Part shown: positions 1 through 11,678 of the stretch, one piece after another
How positions within the stretch are numbered: position 1 is the stretch's first letter
How the letters are laid out: each line of letters opens with the position of its first letter
Assembly: GCA_905183005.1 (NCBI GenBank)
Contig: CAJJDO010000123.1
Coordinates: 3,236-67,235, forward strand
Reading direction: 5' to 3'
DNA: 64,000 nucleotides
Source of the DNA: Paramecium pentaurelia
Lineage: Eukaryota > Ciliophora > Oligohymenophorea > Peniculida > Parameciidae
Program-made: the position numbers and the translations under genes
Notes under the pieces: generated by a model
What the model was told of the DNA's origin: nothing
The model's input: the letters and a program-made list of their open reading frames with translations, nothing else
Database searches by the model: none

Positions 1-1931
1 CATACCATCTAATTAAGTTATTAGTTACAAATAGTAATATTTGACCATTATAGAGAATTGTAATTTCAACACAAAATTTTTTTCTGGATTAAAGAAGTCG
101 TTAGAAAAATCTAACGACTTCCTTAATTTGAATCCCTAATCCTAAAATTCTATTAAATGAAGTTACATGTTGTAATATATTACAATATAATCTAACTTTC
201 GATAAAAAGCTAGACCTGATACACTATTAAATTCATATAAGAAATTCGATTAATTTTATGGATTGATCCTAGGAGGATATATAATTGGAATAATCTCCGG
301 AAATTAGCTCATTTGGCCGGATTACCAAAGAATCGAGACTTTGTCAGGGCATTGTGGAGTTTGTGGCCTATACCCAAATTAGGAGTTCCATTCTTGTAAT
401 GTAGTTCTGGTTAGGAAATGAATATTATTAAACATTTCAACATTTAAACATTTCGATTAATTTAAGAATATCTTCATTATTTATAATCCCTATAAATGTG
501 TTTCCATCTGATTTGAAAAAGAATTAATGTATTCATAATATCCACAAAAAGTAAAGTAAATATTATCTATTTGATATTCGATCAAACTAATACTTAATTA
601 ATGCAATAATCTAAATGATAGTTGGACTTAAACAAATCTCAAAATAACATTCTGATGCTAATTTTTTGTAACTTTAATTGGTTCAATTTCTTTTATGCTT
701 ATTGTCCTCAATCCTATTAAAGTTAGCTTCTATCTATAAGAATAACAATTTACACTTTTAATACTATAATTTAATTTGAGTGCATTTATCTGTCTAAAGG
801 TCCCAAATTGTGATGGTACTTTCATAAACAATTGCAAGTTTTTGCCATCTTTGCTGAACACAATTTCTTTCTCATATTTACCAAATGATTTTATTGTTAA
901 TTGGGATTTTAAACTAATATGACTCTATTATCAGAAGAAGAAATTACTGTGTTTAAATTAATTGGAGACATTGCATAATGTGTTATATATGAGTGATATT
1001 TCCAAATAATCTCTATATTTTTTGTTTCTCGAAATATTGATCGATTTGCAAAATAGAAAACATGAACTTGTTTCTGAGTGTTATTTAGACATATCATAAT
1101 ATCAACCCATAAGATGTCAATTAAATTAGCCGAATTGAAAATGCAGGAGTTTATTGCAAAATTCTTCAATTTAGATTTACTTAAATGACTTTCAAAGAAA
1201 CTTAATCCAATTATATTTGTATCAGCTAATTAAATTGAATCAAAATTTAAAGATTCTAGATAGTGTAAAAATATTAAAAGGGAAGAATTTGTTAAAAATT
1301 CATTAAACTTAATAAATTTATAATATTTGAAGTTGCTAAATTCTATTTTTCTAGATTATTACGCTATCTCAATCAGTTTTTAATTTATATTTTCTGTATT
1401 TGTTAAAATATCTGTTATCAAAGATCAGGCTCTTCTAAAAGCAACAGTACTAATATTTAAGGAATGAGAATTAAATACAGAATTCATTAAGCGATCCAAA
1501 TTATCTAATTCTTAAACGGTCAATTAATTTTAGGATTAAGGACAAGTTTGAATATTATCCTTTTTAATTATAACTGATCTGTGATAAATCTCTGATAGTC
1601 ATATCTAAAACTAATGATGAACAAAATTACTAGGCATCAAGAAAGAAACTTTCATAATTAGAAATTTTGCCCAAATCTCTTAGATTTTGAAATTGCTATG
1701 AGTGATAATAGTTAATAAAACTCTAATAAAATTCAAAAGCAGTAAATTTCTTTTTTTCAAAGCCATTACAATACTATCAGCATCATCAATATTTAATTAT
1801 AAGTATTAGCCATCCAAAATAATATTTCTTCCATAAGATTCAATTTTGCTATCTATCGAATAAGTTTAGAAAAACTATTTGCTTTCAAGTATGTCTATTA
1901 TATAATCAACTTTTTTTTATTTTTTAGTCAT
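1..1931 (-). CDS. Hypothetical ciliate protein, 3' end outside the window, with frameshifts
   Basis: Read with TAA/TAG as Gln, a minus-strand frame begins MTKKQKKVDY (ATG at 1931) and stays open to base 1, so the C-terminus is off the window. A 23-nt intron (GTAATT...AATAG, 925-947) joins two frames cleanly. Two further frame changes coincide with homopolymers: a T7 run near 1750-1756 that seems one base short, and a T5 run near 1376-1381 that seems one base long. The product is Leu/Ile/Phe/Asn-rich and contains scattered leucine-repeat-like segments (for example KNFAINSCIFNSANLIDIL), but I recognise no catalytic motif or known family. It starts 37 bp after the stop of the next minus-strand gene. 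It could be a functional gene with assembly errors or a decaying one; coding potential is clear, identity is not. Confidence 0.5.
94..121. repeat. Perfect 11-bp hairpin
   Basis: GAAGTCGTTAG (94-104) and CTAACGACTTC (111-121) are exact inverted copies separated by a 6-base loop. It lies inside the coding frame of the 1-1931 gene, so it may be only a codon-level coincidence (RKSLDFSNDFF). Confidence 0.6.
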
Positions 1932-1968
1932 CTTTATTTTTGAATTTCTGTTAAGAGGTTTCAATTTT

Positions 1969-2813
1969 TCAGATAATATTTAATTTAGTTTAATTTATTT
2001 ATTTCACAAGATTAATTTAATTTAATTTTTAAATTTTGGCTCTCTTTTTCAAGTATTAATAATTCGTCCTCACAATATCTTTAATTTTCATAGATCCACG
2101 ATATTTCTTTGTCATAGTTGGCAAGACTTAAACAACAATTTCAAGCATGAATGGAGTAGTCAAAAGATGTTAAATATTTACTATTCTAATAGCATTTTTG
2201 AATTTATTAAAACTCCATAATGATAAAAGATTTTTTCTTAATCCTGTAATTTATTCTTCTGATAAAAATTTAAATACTTATAAATATTTCATTATTCCAA
2301 TTAACATCTCTTCCTGTTCTTCTTGGAAAATTGAATCTGATTCACTGATTTTTGAAATTTTATAAGGATTTTTTAATTTGATTAATAATTGAATTCCAGA
2401 TCTTCATAAATTCTGCTATATTGAAGGTAAGACCAGAAATAAATTAAAAAAATTCATAATTTTTTCTAATAGTCTTAATTATCTAAAATTAGAGTTGGCA
2501 GGAAAATAGGGTAAATCAATTGAGAAAAGAATTTACATCTTTTAATTATTACATCGTTAATTAGAACATAAATATTTTGTAATTAAAATAATTAGCTATA
2601 ACAAATGAAAAAAGTATGAAGACCTTATTTTTGGAACTAAAGAGAAACAATTAAAAAAGTAAAGTGCATTAAGATATTTTAAATTAAAATAACTTGGTTT
2701 TCTAGAATTTTCTAAACTAGTTATTTTGATTTTTTCAGTTAATTAAAGTATGAGATTTGATAATAGTCGGTTTCAACTTTATTGATAATTTTAATAAATT
2801 AATCTCTTTTCAT
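1969..2813 (-). pseudogene. Leucine-rich-repeat-like coding region with several frameshifts
   Basis: The minus strand encodes regularly spaced leucine-rich segments such as NLKYLNALYFF and LQVFKFLSEEQITGLRKN, ending at a TGA at 1969-1971. The simplest start is ATG at 2813 (MKRDQFIKIINKV). Keeping one protein requires at least two or three one-base corrections, two of them at T6 runs (2730-2735 and 2369-2374). Upstream sequence to about 2940 is also coding-like in the frame used later but is crossed by TGA codons. The repeat style resembles the leucine-rich gene at 46912-48395, which suggests a ciliate LRR-like family. I call it a pseudogene only provisionally; assembly errors would give the same picture. 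Confidence 0.4.
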
Positions 2814-3411
2814 TGATAAATATAATCAAATATTTAAATTCAGCTTTGGCGAAATTCTTTAGTATTCCTATCTGAAACTCCAAAAATCATTCACCAGGAT
2901 ATACGAACCAAAGTTAGTAGAGGTATTTTCTAACTATTTTTATGATAGATAAAGTTGTGATTTTCAAAAATTGGTTACCTGATTATTAAAGTCCTTTTTA
3001 ATCATGAAATATACTTTTTAATTAAAGTAAGAAATAATTACAATATTCATAAGTATTTAATCCCTGAATTTATATAAATTTAGTGAGTTTAAGACAAAAT
3101 TTAAGCCTTCTAGAATGAGAAGCTTTTATGATGTTTACTTTTTGATTTAACGATTACTTTTAATAGTAAAATGATAAATTTATTTGATAACACAACATCA
3201 GTATTTTTAATTAATAAATATCTATCCTTAAATCTAAAAATTATTAAATTTCAGAATAATTAAACCTAAAAGATATTTATCTAGAAATAAATATTTAATT
3301 TAAAATTACAAAAAAAAGTTATGATTGGGATATGGAAAAAAATATAATAATATATAATTTTAGAGATTAATAAAATAAATAATACATAAAATAATACTAT
3401 ATCATTAATTG
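2814..3411. other. Intergenic, with possible decayed coding sequence at its low end
   Basis: Between the 3' end of the Tmc-like gene and the next minus-strand start. Bases 2814-2940 keep a leucine-rich minus frame broken by TGA; the rest is AT-rich with no gene I can support. Confidence 0.4.
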
Positions 3412-6400
3412 CTACCTTATATTAATAATTATAAAGTATATTTATTATTTGCTAAAATTTGAGGAGGAAATAAGTATATAATGTTTTTAGCAGATTTTAC
3501 TATTTTAATAATTTATCTGTGGAGTAAAAATAGAAGTAATGTTTACATCAAAATGATAATTATCACACTTATCTCCAATATGATTTATAATGTTAATTAA
3601 GTATTTTTTAATCGAATTTACATATAGTCGTCAAATTCTTTTTTTTTTTTGATTTAATATTCAAATACAATTTAGTAGGCAAGCATAATTTCATCTTATT
3701 ATTGCTAATCGTATAAATGTTAAGAAACATAAGATTAAAATCCGTAATATCCATTCCTCAATTAATTTTATAATAAGGAGCAATCGCATAACGAGATTGT
3801 TGAATACTACTAAATTTCTGGAAAGTAATCATATTTATTATCAAAAGGGAGATCGTATAAAACAAATTATTCTGAGGGTGTACATTCATCAATCACATAT
3901 TGTATAATAGATGTATTATGGACTAAATTAGTATTATACTTGAGTTCAGTTTGGTTGATAGCAAACCATGTGAGAATGACAGACTATTTCAACTACATCA
4001 TTGCCAGTTCAGTTTGAAGTTAATTAACATCAATTGATTATTAATTTACAGAATCAATATACAAGAATAGTGGTGTGTAAACACCTAAAGAGATAATCAT
4101 TAGAAGAAAAAAAGTTAAAATTCCATAAAATTGCCAAATTAGTTTAATTTTCTTGTTTTTTTCTTCATCATCTCCCTTCATACCTGTGGTAGGAAGAATT
4201 TAACGATTGATTGAATCTGATAATTATGTAATTAAAGTTTAAATGTTGTTAAATAGAAACAATGTTGAATAAAGCTGATCCCTCCATTAAATAATATTTA
4301 TTAATATCGTCATATATAGAATTATTGCTATTAAATTGCATATAATAGATAGGATTAGTAATAATTATGACATTGAATTTAATTCATCTATTCTTTCAAC
4401 AACATCCCTTGTTGTTTTATTTTTCAAATTCCATAATTATAATGCTAATTCTGGATAATTATCAAATAGAAACTGACTTTCCTCTCCAAATATAGGAACA
4501 GATGCAGCTTCTTCAATTGTTCTAAGTTTTTCAACCATATAATTTTTAAGAAAATATTTTAAATAATACTTAATTGGTAATCCTTTTTCTTATACCATAA
4601 TTGTTTATTAGTCAAGTTCTTACAAAAATGTGTGATAGTCAAGTTCAGCATCGTTTACATGAATACTTAAATTTTAGTATTACTCAGCTCCTAAAATCAT
4701 AAAGGTTTGTGCTAATTCTTAATAAGAGTTTTTCCAATCATCAAGTTGAATCCCTAATAATACTAAATTGATATCTTAAAATAATATTAGTGGATAAGTT
4801 TGATTATTAGAATCCATTTATATGCCAGCAATATTGATTATACTATTAATAACAAATCCAAGAATAAATCCAACATTTATTAATACTAAAAAGCATGATG
4901 CTATTTTCATATAAATTAAAGAATTCAAAGTAGAATTTTGAAATTAATGAACAATACTTCTAACTAGTTTTTTTTAAGTTTATTGATTTCCACTACCATA
5001 CCAAGTACTAGCTTTATGTTTATTTTTCATTTGATTTTTCATTTCCAAGAATTCTTTACGTGTTTATCTAGTTTTAACAGTAGCCAATATAATTTATAAT
5101 TATTCTTCGATATTTTGATCTTCTGCAGAATTCAATTCAATTTCTATTAGTTTATGAGTATTCCTCTTTTATTTGCTATATGTTTCTTACTCTGACTTAG
5201 ACCCTTCCAAAGTATCTAACTTTTATTGTTATTCAAAAGATTTATCTTTACTTTAATTATTTTGATAATCTTTATATTATTCAAAGGTGAGTAACAATTT
5301 TTCATTTTAAGTTCGTATGGAATCTAAAGATGGAATGAATTCAGGAAGAATATATTAATTCTTGTTTTAAACTTAAATCTCTCTTTCTGAATCATCTTCA
5401 TAAATCAAATTATACTCATCTTCAGTAAATTCTATAGTATGAGTTTGATGAAACTTAAAAGTCTTTTTAAAAGTTTATATTTTGCGGACAGATTCTGTTG
5501 GCATCAAATATTTAGATTTACTTACCTATTTTAAGATCATAATTTATCTCATCATAATATCTAAAGCAATTAATTTAAAATCAAATTCTTTTAATTAATA
5601 AAAAGAATTCACTTTCAAAAATTATATAGTAACTGAAGTGTAACATTTCTTTTAATGTTAACCATTAACTAAAAAAATATTGCATTCATCAGGAGATCCT
5701 AAAAAGTATTTCATATAACTCAAAATATCTGACCTTAAATGTCTCTTAGGAATTAATAAAAATCCATCAAACTCAAATACTTCCTTTTCTTATAATAAAC
5801 AAGGGGATAAATAAAAATAATTTAATGAATTACTATCAACTTCATCTAACGTAAGCAGAATTCCAGCAGATCTAGAATATGAATCAATTTTGCCTTTCTC
5901 ATTAGCAAGTATTAAAATGCTATCCTTATCATGCAATTGAATGAATCCAATAAACCTTAAAAACTCTAATTATCTATAATCAAATCTTAGTAATGCATCC
6001 ACTTCCAAAATATATTTTTCCGATTTAACCATTAAACTGTATTATTCCTTATTAACTAATTTAGTTTAGCCTGTATTAACCATTTAAGAGATAGCAATTC
6101 TATGATATTATTATAAGGTAACTGGAACAATTTATTCAATTGCACTGCCCTTTATTTATGAACTAACATTAATCATAGAGATAAAATTATTCGAATAATC
6201 CTTTATTAAAAGGTCTCCTTCATAATCACAAATTACAAATGCTGTTTAATTTTAGTTAATAAAAGGAATTGTTGATTTTTTATGGATATTCTTATAGTCA
6301 TAATCTACCTTTATTTATGAATAAAATTCATCTTATAACTCTCTTACATCATATGATATTCCGTTAAGTTTAATCACTTATTACATTAAAAATTCAAGTT

Positions 6401-7967
6401 CATTACATTAATTGAAATATTTTTGTGTAGATTAATGTAACAGATAAGGAACTGCATTCTAGTAATTCCTTTTCAAAAGTTCTAAAATATATATTTTATC
6501 TTCAATCACTCTAGAAATATTTGTTTGTATTTTATCTAGCAAACGAAAATATTGCATTGAAATAGTAAGATTAAAATTTAATTTATCACTTCCGCCTATG
6601 TAAAGTTGCAATTTTTCAGTAACCTATGTACAAGTTGCCCATCTTTCTAAAAATTGAGGGTGAAATTTATGATAAAATATTTTTAGATATTAAAATCTAA
6701 GTTTTGTTTAGAATAGTCTCTGTTAAAAACTATAAATTTCATATAAGCTTAATTTTAAGATTAAAGCTTCACCCAATACAGTATATCTAACATTCTTGAT
6801 ATAATTATCTAGAAATAACAACATTAATTCCTTAAAGCTCATTTAAATATCTTATTCTGCTACTGCATAATTTATCTATTATTGAATATCCTTTACATCT
6901 ATTGATAATTGGGTTGTAATTTTAACTCTTTCATGAAAGTTTCTATTTTAACAGAAACATTTTAGATTTTAACACATATTCATATGATTACAAAAAATGC
7001 TCAGCATTAACACCCTATTAAGTGGCTTCTTATAATCAATAATTTCAAAATAATATGCTATATAACATTCAATCAGATTGTCCCTCTCTCTAAACTTATC
7101 AAGACATATATACTAGAAAAACATATTTGTTTTATATATTAAGTTCATAAATCTATTGTCCCATAATGTTAAATGAATTTGTATCATAAATGGAACGGAA
7201 AATAATGATAAAAATAAAATGTTGTTGCCCTAAAAATAAAATAGAAACAACACTACTGGAAATCTTAAAAATGAATATAATACAACTAATCTTTAAGTCT
7301 TAACATTTAAATATTGCATATGAGGTTTTACATAATAAAATATCCCAAAATAAAGGTCGAAAATTAATTATGTTCCTAAATATATGTAGGATAAGTATAA
7401 ATTGTTTATTTGTAAACCTGCAAGTAATGCTAATACTGAATAACATAGTGGATGGATGCTCCTTTCGAAATAAGATTTTATTAATTTTTGAGTATGGTTT
7501 TATGAAAATGAATATAAGCTGGTTAATTGAGAATTTCCAATTGCCAGAAAAATATTTAATACACCTAATGTAAAGTTGATTTTATCTGTTAGTAAGCTAT
7601 GCCCACTATTTTGAATGATAATGATTTAACATAAATTTGGATAAGCATCCCAAAGCAAATCAACAATCCTCTTTGAATATTTGTAATTTCCTCCAAACAA
7701 TATTGCTAAAAGGAAAGTTAATGAAAAAAATATCGTTACGCTTTATATGATGATTTATTCAACATTGAATTGTAGTGAAATAGTTGGTAAACTAAAATAA
7801 TAAAATATTTTTAATTGGAAGTCCTCTCTTTATTCTCCCAAAATATATATAGCTATAAAAATCCATATAAGAGTATAAAAAAATTATCCTAGAATAATGA
7901 GGTTTTGATAGAGTGCATTACGAATTCTCTAATTCTGTTTTATTATTAGTTCTTAGAATTTATTCAT
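3412..7967 (-). CDS. TmcB-like giant multi-pass membrane protein
   Basis: A single uninterrupted minus-strand frame of about 1,518 codons runs from ATG (7965-7967, MNKFQELIIK) to TGA (3412-3414), with no intron needed and no frameshift. The N-terminal third holds many hydrophobic segments (for example SVTIFFSLTFLLAILFGG), followed by a soluble region, then further membrane segments (SLIYMKIASCFLVLINVGFI; ILTFFLLMIISLGVYTPLF). A KYLMPTESVRK motif sits where the paralogue has NILMPNVF, just after the PAS-like region. The C-terminus ends RQIIKIVKSAKNIIYLFPPQ, which I take as family-typical. Layout and motifs match the large TmcB-type (tiny macrocysts) proteins that are abundant in ciliates; their function is unknown, with sensory or signalling roles assumed. 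It is a paralogue of the gene at 14456-19378. Confidence 0.8.
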
Positions 7968-8887
7968 ATATTAAATATTTTTTTCTAAGTATTAGTTTAT
8001 TTGAGAATCAAATTTTTTTTAATTAAATGTCAATTAATAAGCTGAGTCGTTTATTAAATTTGTAAATAAAACTTGAATTGAAAAAATGCTATTCAGATTT
8101 AGAATATCTGATCTAAATGTATATAATTTCTAAGTAACAAAAATTATTTGATAAAATAAATATAAACTAATTAAAAATTAGAATTAAATTTGATAGGTTA
8201 CAAATAAACCCATTTATAATATGGTGTTAACTTTATATAATTGAAAAGAATATTAAAAATAACTTGAATTGTTTAATCAAATATAAAAAAGATAAATAAA
8301 GGTCTAAATTAATAAGTTGATATCATTATAATTTATTATTTGAAATGATATAAGTATACATAAGTAAAACTTTTCAAATAATTTTCTTAAAATACTGCAT
8401 AAATCAATGTTGTTTTTCTAATCATTTCTATAATATTTAATTTTTTAATTGTTAATTACAAATTTAAAATTCATTTCTGAGGTTATTTTATGTATTTTGA
8501 TTAATTACCTATCAGTATAAAGAATTTTAATTATTAAAGTAGTTGTTTGATTTCTTTAATATTAAAAATGTAATAGCCTTTAAAAGAGATCTAAATAAAA
8601 TATACCTAATAAATTCGATTATATTTTGTATAAAATATATTTATGAGACTCAGATAGAATTTGAGATAAAACTGCATTTGATAAAAACATTTGAGTATAT
8701 TTTTAATTCAAATTAAATGATGTATATAGTGAATAGCATTTTATTTGAGAAGAAGTAAATTACATTCTAATATATAGTAATACATAAGTGGGTATAAACT
8801 AAATATTATATATTTAATATATCTGAAGTTAATTCGGGAGTAAAATTTTCTATAAATATATTCTTACGATCCGTATAATAAATCAAT
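7968..8887. other. AT-rich intergenic region
   Basis: About 900 bp upstream of the Tmc-like gene and downstream of the coiled-coil gene. Only short frames, frequent TGA in all six frames and low-complexity A/T runs. It should contain the promoter of the Tmc-like gene, but I see no distinct element. Confidence 0.5.
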
Positions 8888-9792
8888 TCAATCAGTTTAT
8901 GTCCCTTATTATCCTTCTTTAGCTTCTTCTTAATCATTTTTTTCTGGTTCTTCTAATTATTCCTTCTGTTCTTCTTAAGTTTTTTCCTATATATATATAT
9001 TTATGATCTTACTTGATTCCCTTACTCACAAATGATTGATTAACCACCCAAGTAAGTTCTATCAAATTCTTCTGGAGCTAGTCTAGTTGCTGCCATTAGT
9101 TTTTATTTAACATCTTATTCTCTCTATTGTGTAGCTTGTAATTTTTCTACTAATTTAATTTCTTAAGCTTCCAATTATTTGATTTAGTATTCATACTTTT
9201 CATTTTCCATTAGAATCTTTTATTTTTCAAGTTCTTATAATAATCTAACTTTCTATTATTTCTCTAACAATTTCTCTTGAATCACTGCCTAAGATAATTT
9301 CTCATCTTCTTTAATTAAAGCAGCTCTTAATTTCAAATTTTATGCTTTTTTGACTTATTCTTCATTAGCTCTCATCAATTCGTATTTAATTGATTTTTTC
9401 ATCAATTATGCATCATTATGTTTCATTTCTTTTACTTCTTATTTCATTTTCCTAAGATTCATTCTTTCATATTAAGTTTATTAATATTTCAATGGATCAA
9501 CAGTAGATTATTATTGTAATTTCTGTTCTTTCTAAGTATTTTTTAAGAAATAAACAATTACTTTAATCTTCTAAGCAAGACGTGAAGCATAAACATCTAG
9601 AGCTAATTACTCAGCCATTTAAACTTTTTTGGACAGTTTCTCATTCTCTTTAGTAAGTTATTTGATTCTGTTTTCAACATTTTGTTATTCTAACTCAAGT
9701 TATTTTTAACGTCTTTTGGCTTCATTTATGCTTAAATCTTCTTGAGATTTCACATATTATACTGATGAAGCTTGATTTAATTTAGGTAGCAT
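8888..9792 (-). CDS. Coiled-coil protein, 292 residues
   Basis: ATG at 9790-9792 (MLPKLNQASSVQ) to TGA at 8888-8890, with one 26-nt intron (8987-9012, GTAAGA...TATAG). The protein is almost wholly charged heptad-like sequence, rich in Gln, Lys, Glu and Leu (LTKENEKLSKKVQMAEQLAL; RLLQELEKQKILMENEKYEY), and ends with an acidic Gln/Glu tail (KEGQQGTQTD). Just before the intron is a less helical patch, MAATRLAPEEFDRTYLGG. There is no signal peptide or membrane segment, so it is probably cytoplasmic, cytoskeletal or ciliary. I do not recognise a named family. It lies 35 bp upstream of the stop of the pseudokinase gene, in the same orientation. Confidence 0.85.
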
Positions 9793-9808
9793 TATCTGAT
9801 AATTTATA

Positions 9809-9825
9809 ATATATATATATATATA
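9809..9825. repeat. (AT)n microsatellite
   Basis: Alternating A/T tract in the 35-bp spacer between two minus-strand genes. Confidence 0.8.
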
Positions 9826-9827
9826 AT

Positions 9828-11619
9828 TCATGAAAAGTTTTCTCTTAAAGCTTATGATTGTGCAATAACTTTTCTTATTCTCTCCTCTATTGATTCAGCT
9901 TGAACTTATGGTTTTTATTAGTTATATTATTAAATTAAAGTCTTAGAGTGTTCAATTTCTTATTTCAATCTAGTTATATTTTGTTCATTAGTAACAACTT
10001 ACATTTAGTTTTCAATATTACCAAGAACATTCTATCTCTATTAATATTGAGGTTATGGCTATTACAAATATTATTATTATTAAAACTATGGATTATATTA
10101 GGGTTACTAAGTATATTATTATTAAATCATTTATTATTGTTATGCCATTATTTATTATTATTATGCCATTATTTATTATTACTAAGGCATAGCTTAGGGT
10201 TATTATTGTTAAGGAATCATTTATTATGGTTTCTATTATTAGGGTTATTAAACTAAAAAAAATAGGATAATATATTACCCATTCTAGATGCTGAATGAGA
10301 TTTCTCTTAATATTCAACTCTTCCATCAGGATATACTAACTTTTTGATAATTTTGGTTGGAACTCTTTCTCTTGAAACACCTCCTTACATAGTTTGATTC
10401 ATATCAGGTTAAGTCATCATAAAATCTTAGGATGGCCTTGATTAATGAGAGTTCTATCTTGGTTGTTGAGTCTAAGCATATTGCTATTATTATAAATATT
10501 GTGTTTATTGAGTATTATATTATTGCTATTAAATTGTTTATTATTATTATTGAAGGTATTAGGGAGGAACTTAAGTTTGTTATAATTATTGTGGTTATAC
10601 TAATTATTGTTATTAATTTTATTGTTCGACTTATTAAGGTAAATATTATATTGGTTATTATTAGTGTTATAATTGGGATTACTAAGCCTATTGATAAGTC
10701 AATTACTACTACTAGGATTATTAATATAATAACTATTATTATTATTATTATTATTGTTAACATAATTATTATTAATACAATTATTATTATTAAAGCAATT
10801 GTTAATATTACTATTGTTAAACAACTTATTAATCTTATTCATTTGCAGTTCTTTATTATTCCAGTAGATAATTAAATAGATTAACTGGATCTAATCTTTC
10901 ATTTGGGTTGAAATTAAGCATCAGAGCTATATTTTCAGCATATTGTAAATTGTAAATTTACGCTACTTCATTAATTCTATCTGAGATTAATCTAAATTAT
11001 AAGCCATTTTGATAGAGATTATCATTTTGTTTAAGAGTACTAGCTTCTAACATGACCATGCCCAAACACCAAACATCATTTTTACTCAATTACATTTCAG
11101 ATAATGGTTGTGTTGGGTTTTGTAATATTTCTGGTGCAAGATATTTCAATTTTCCTGACAATAATTATTGAATAGAAGCTCCTCTTCCATTAATTAAATT
11201 TGAATCTAAAACTTTGAAACTTGAACTATTTGAATCAAAGAATATTTCTGTTGTGCAAATATCTAATTGATATATGATTTTAATTTACCTCCATGTGACA
11301 ATCCCTTTTCTTACAAGAAACTCAATGCACTACTTATACCTAAAAGCAATGCTTATAAGTCTTCTTCAGGAAAGTACTTTTTTGTTCCATATCGTTCCTA
11401 AAGTAGAGATGTTAAAGTGATTGGACAGAATTCGAAAAAGTATCTATATTAATCACCTTCAGGTTGTCCTCCTAAAGTTTATAAGAGATGAGGATGTTGC
11501 AATCCAATTCTCCATTCATTCTACTATACCTTATTGATTTAAGTAGGTTCTGGTGCTTTCTTTTATACTGGTCTTAAGAAATCAATCTTATCATTTGGAG
11601 CTGATGGTTCGTTGCCCAT
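9828..11619 (-). CDS. Probable pseudokinase with N-myristoylation motif and long poly-Gln tail
   Basis: About 579 residues, ATG at 11617-11619, TGA at 9828-9830; introns 11263-11288 and 10253-10278 (both 26 nt). It begins MGNEPSAP, a good N-myristoylation signal. Residues about 30-270 resemble a Ser/Thr kinase lobe: SFLQEKGLSHGD where HRD should be, KVLDSN where DFG should be, then GKLKYLAPEIL and NDVWCLGMVMLEAS, which are the APE and DVWSLG regions. Loss of the Arg-Asp of HRD and the Phe-Gly of DFG argues against normal catalysis. No glycine loop is obvious. The second half is Gln-rich, largely encoded by runs of TAA, interrupted by VPTKIIKKLVYPDGRVEY, and ends in a short helical segment (EERIRKVIAQSQALRENFS). 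It shares a 59-bp divergent promoter with the GH5 gene. Likely a membrane-tethered scaffold; that is inference. Confidence 0.8.
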
Positions 11620-11678
11620 TTATTTTTTTTAACGATTTTTTTAATTATATTTGGAATTTAAAGGATATTAAATTAAAT
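11620..11678. promoter_or_regulatory. Divergent promoter, 59 bp
   Basis: The pseudokinase start (minus) and GH5 start (plus) are only 59 bp apart, so both promoters must lie here or overlap the coding ends. A T-rich stretch is present; no motif is defined. Confidence 0.5.

Noticed and set aside
1..400. Telomere or subtelomere at the left edge
   Set aside because: No C4A2/C3A3-type repeats; the sequence is coding in one minus-strand frame.
245..420. tRNA or structured RNA in a GC-richer patch
   Set aside because: The patch is in frame within the 1-1931 gene and has no cloverleaf.
9948..10326. Overlapping Leu-rich and Ile-rich ORFs on both strands
   Set aside because: Same artefact: both mirror the Gln-rich C-terminus of the 9828-11619 gene.
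10432..10875. A 147-codon standard-code ORF rich in Ile
   Set aside because: It is the reverse strand of the TAA-encoded poly-Gln tail of the pseudokinase (antisense of TAA gives TTA). The Ile/Leu composition is an artefact.
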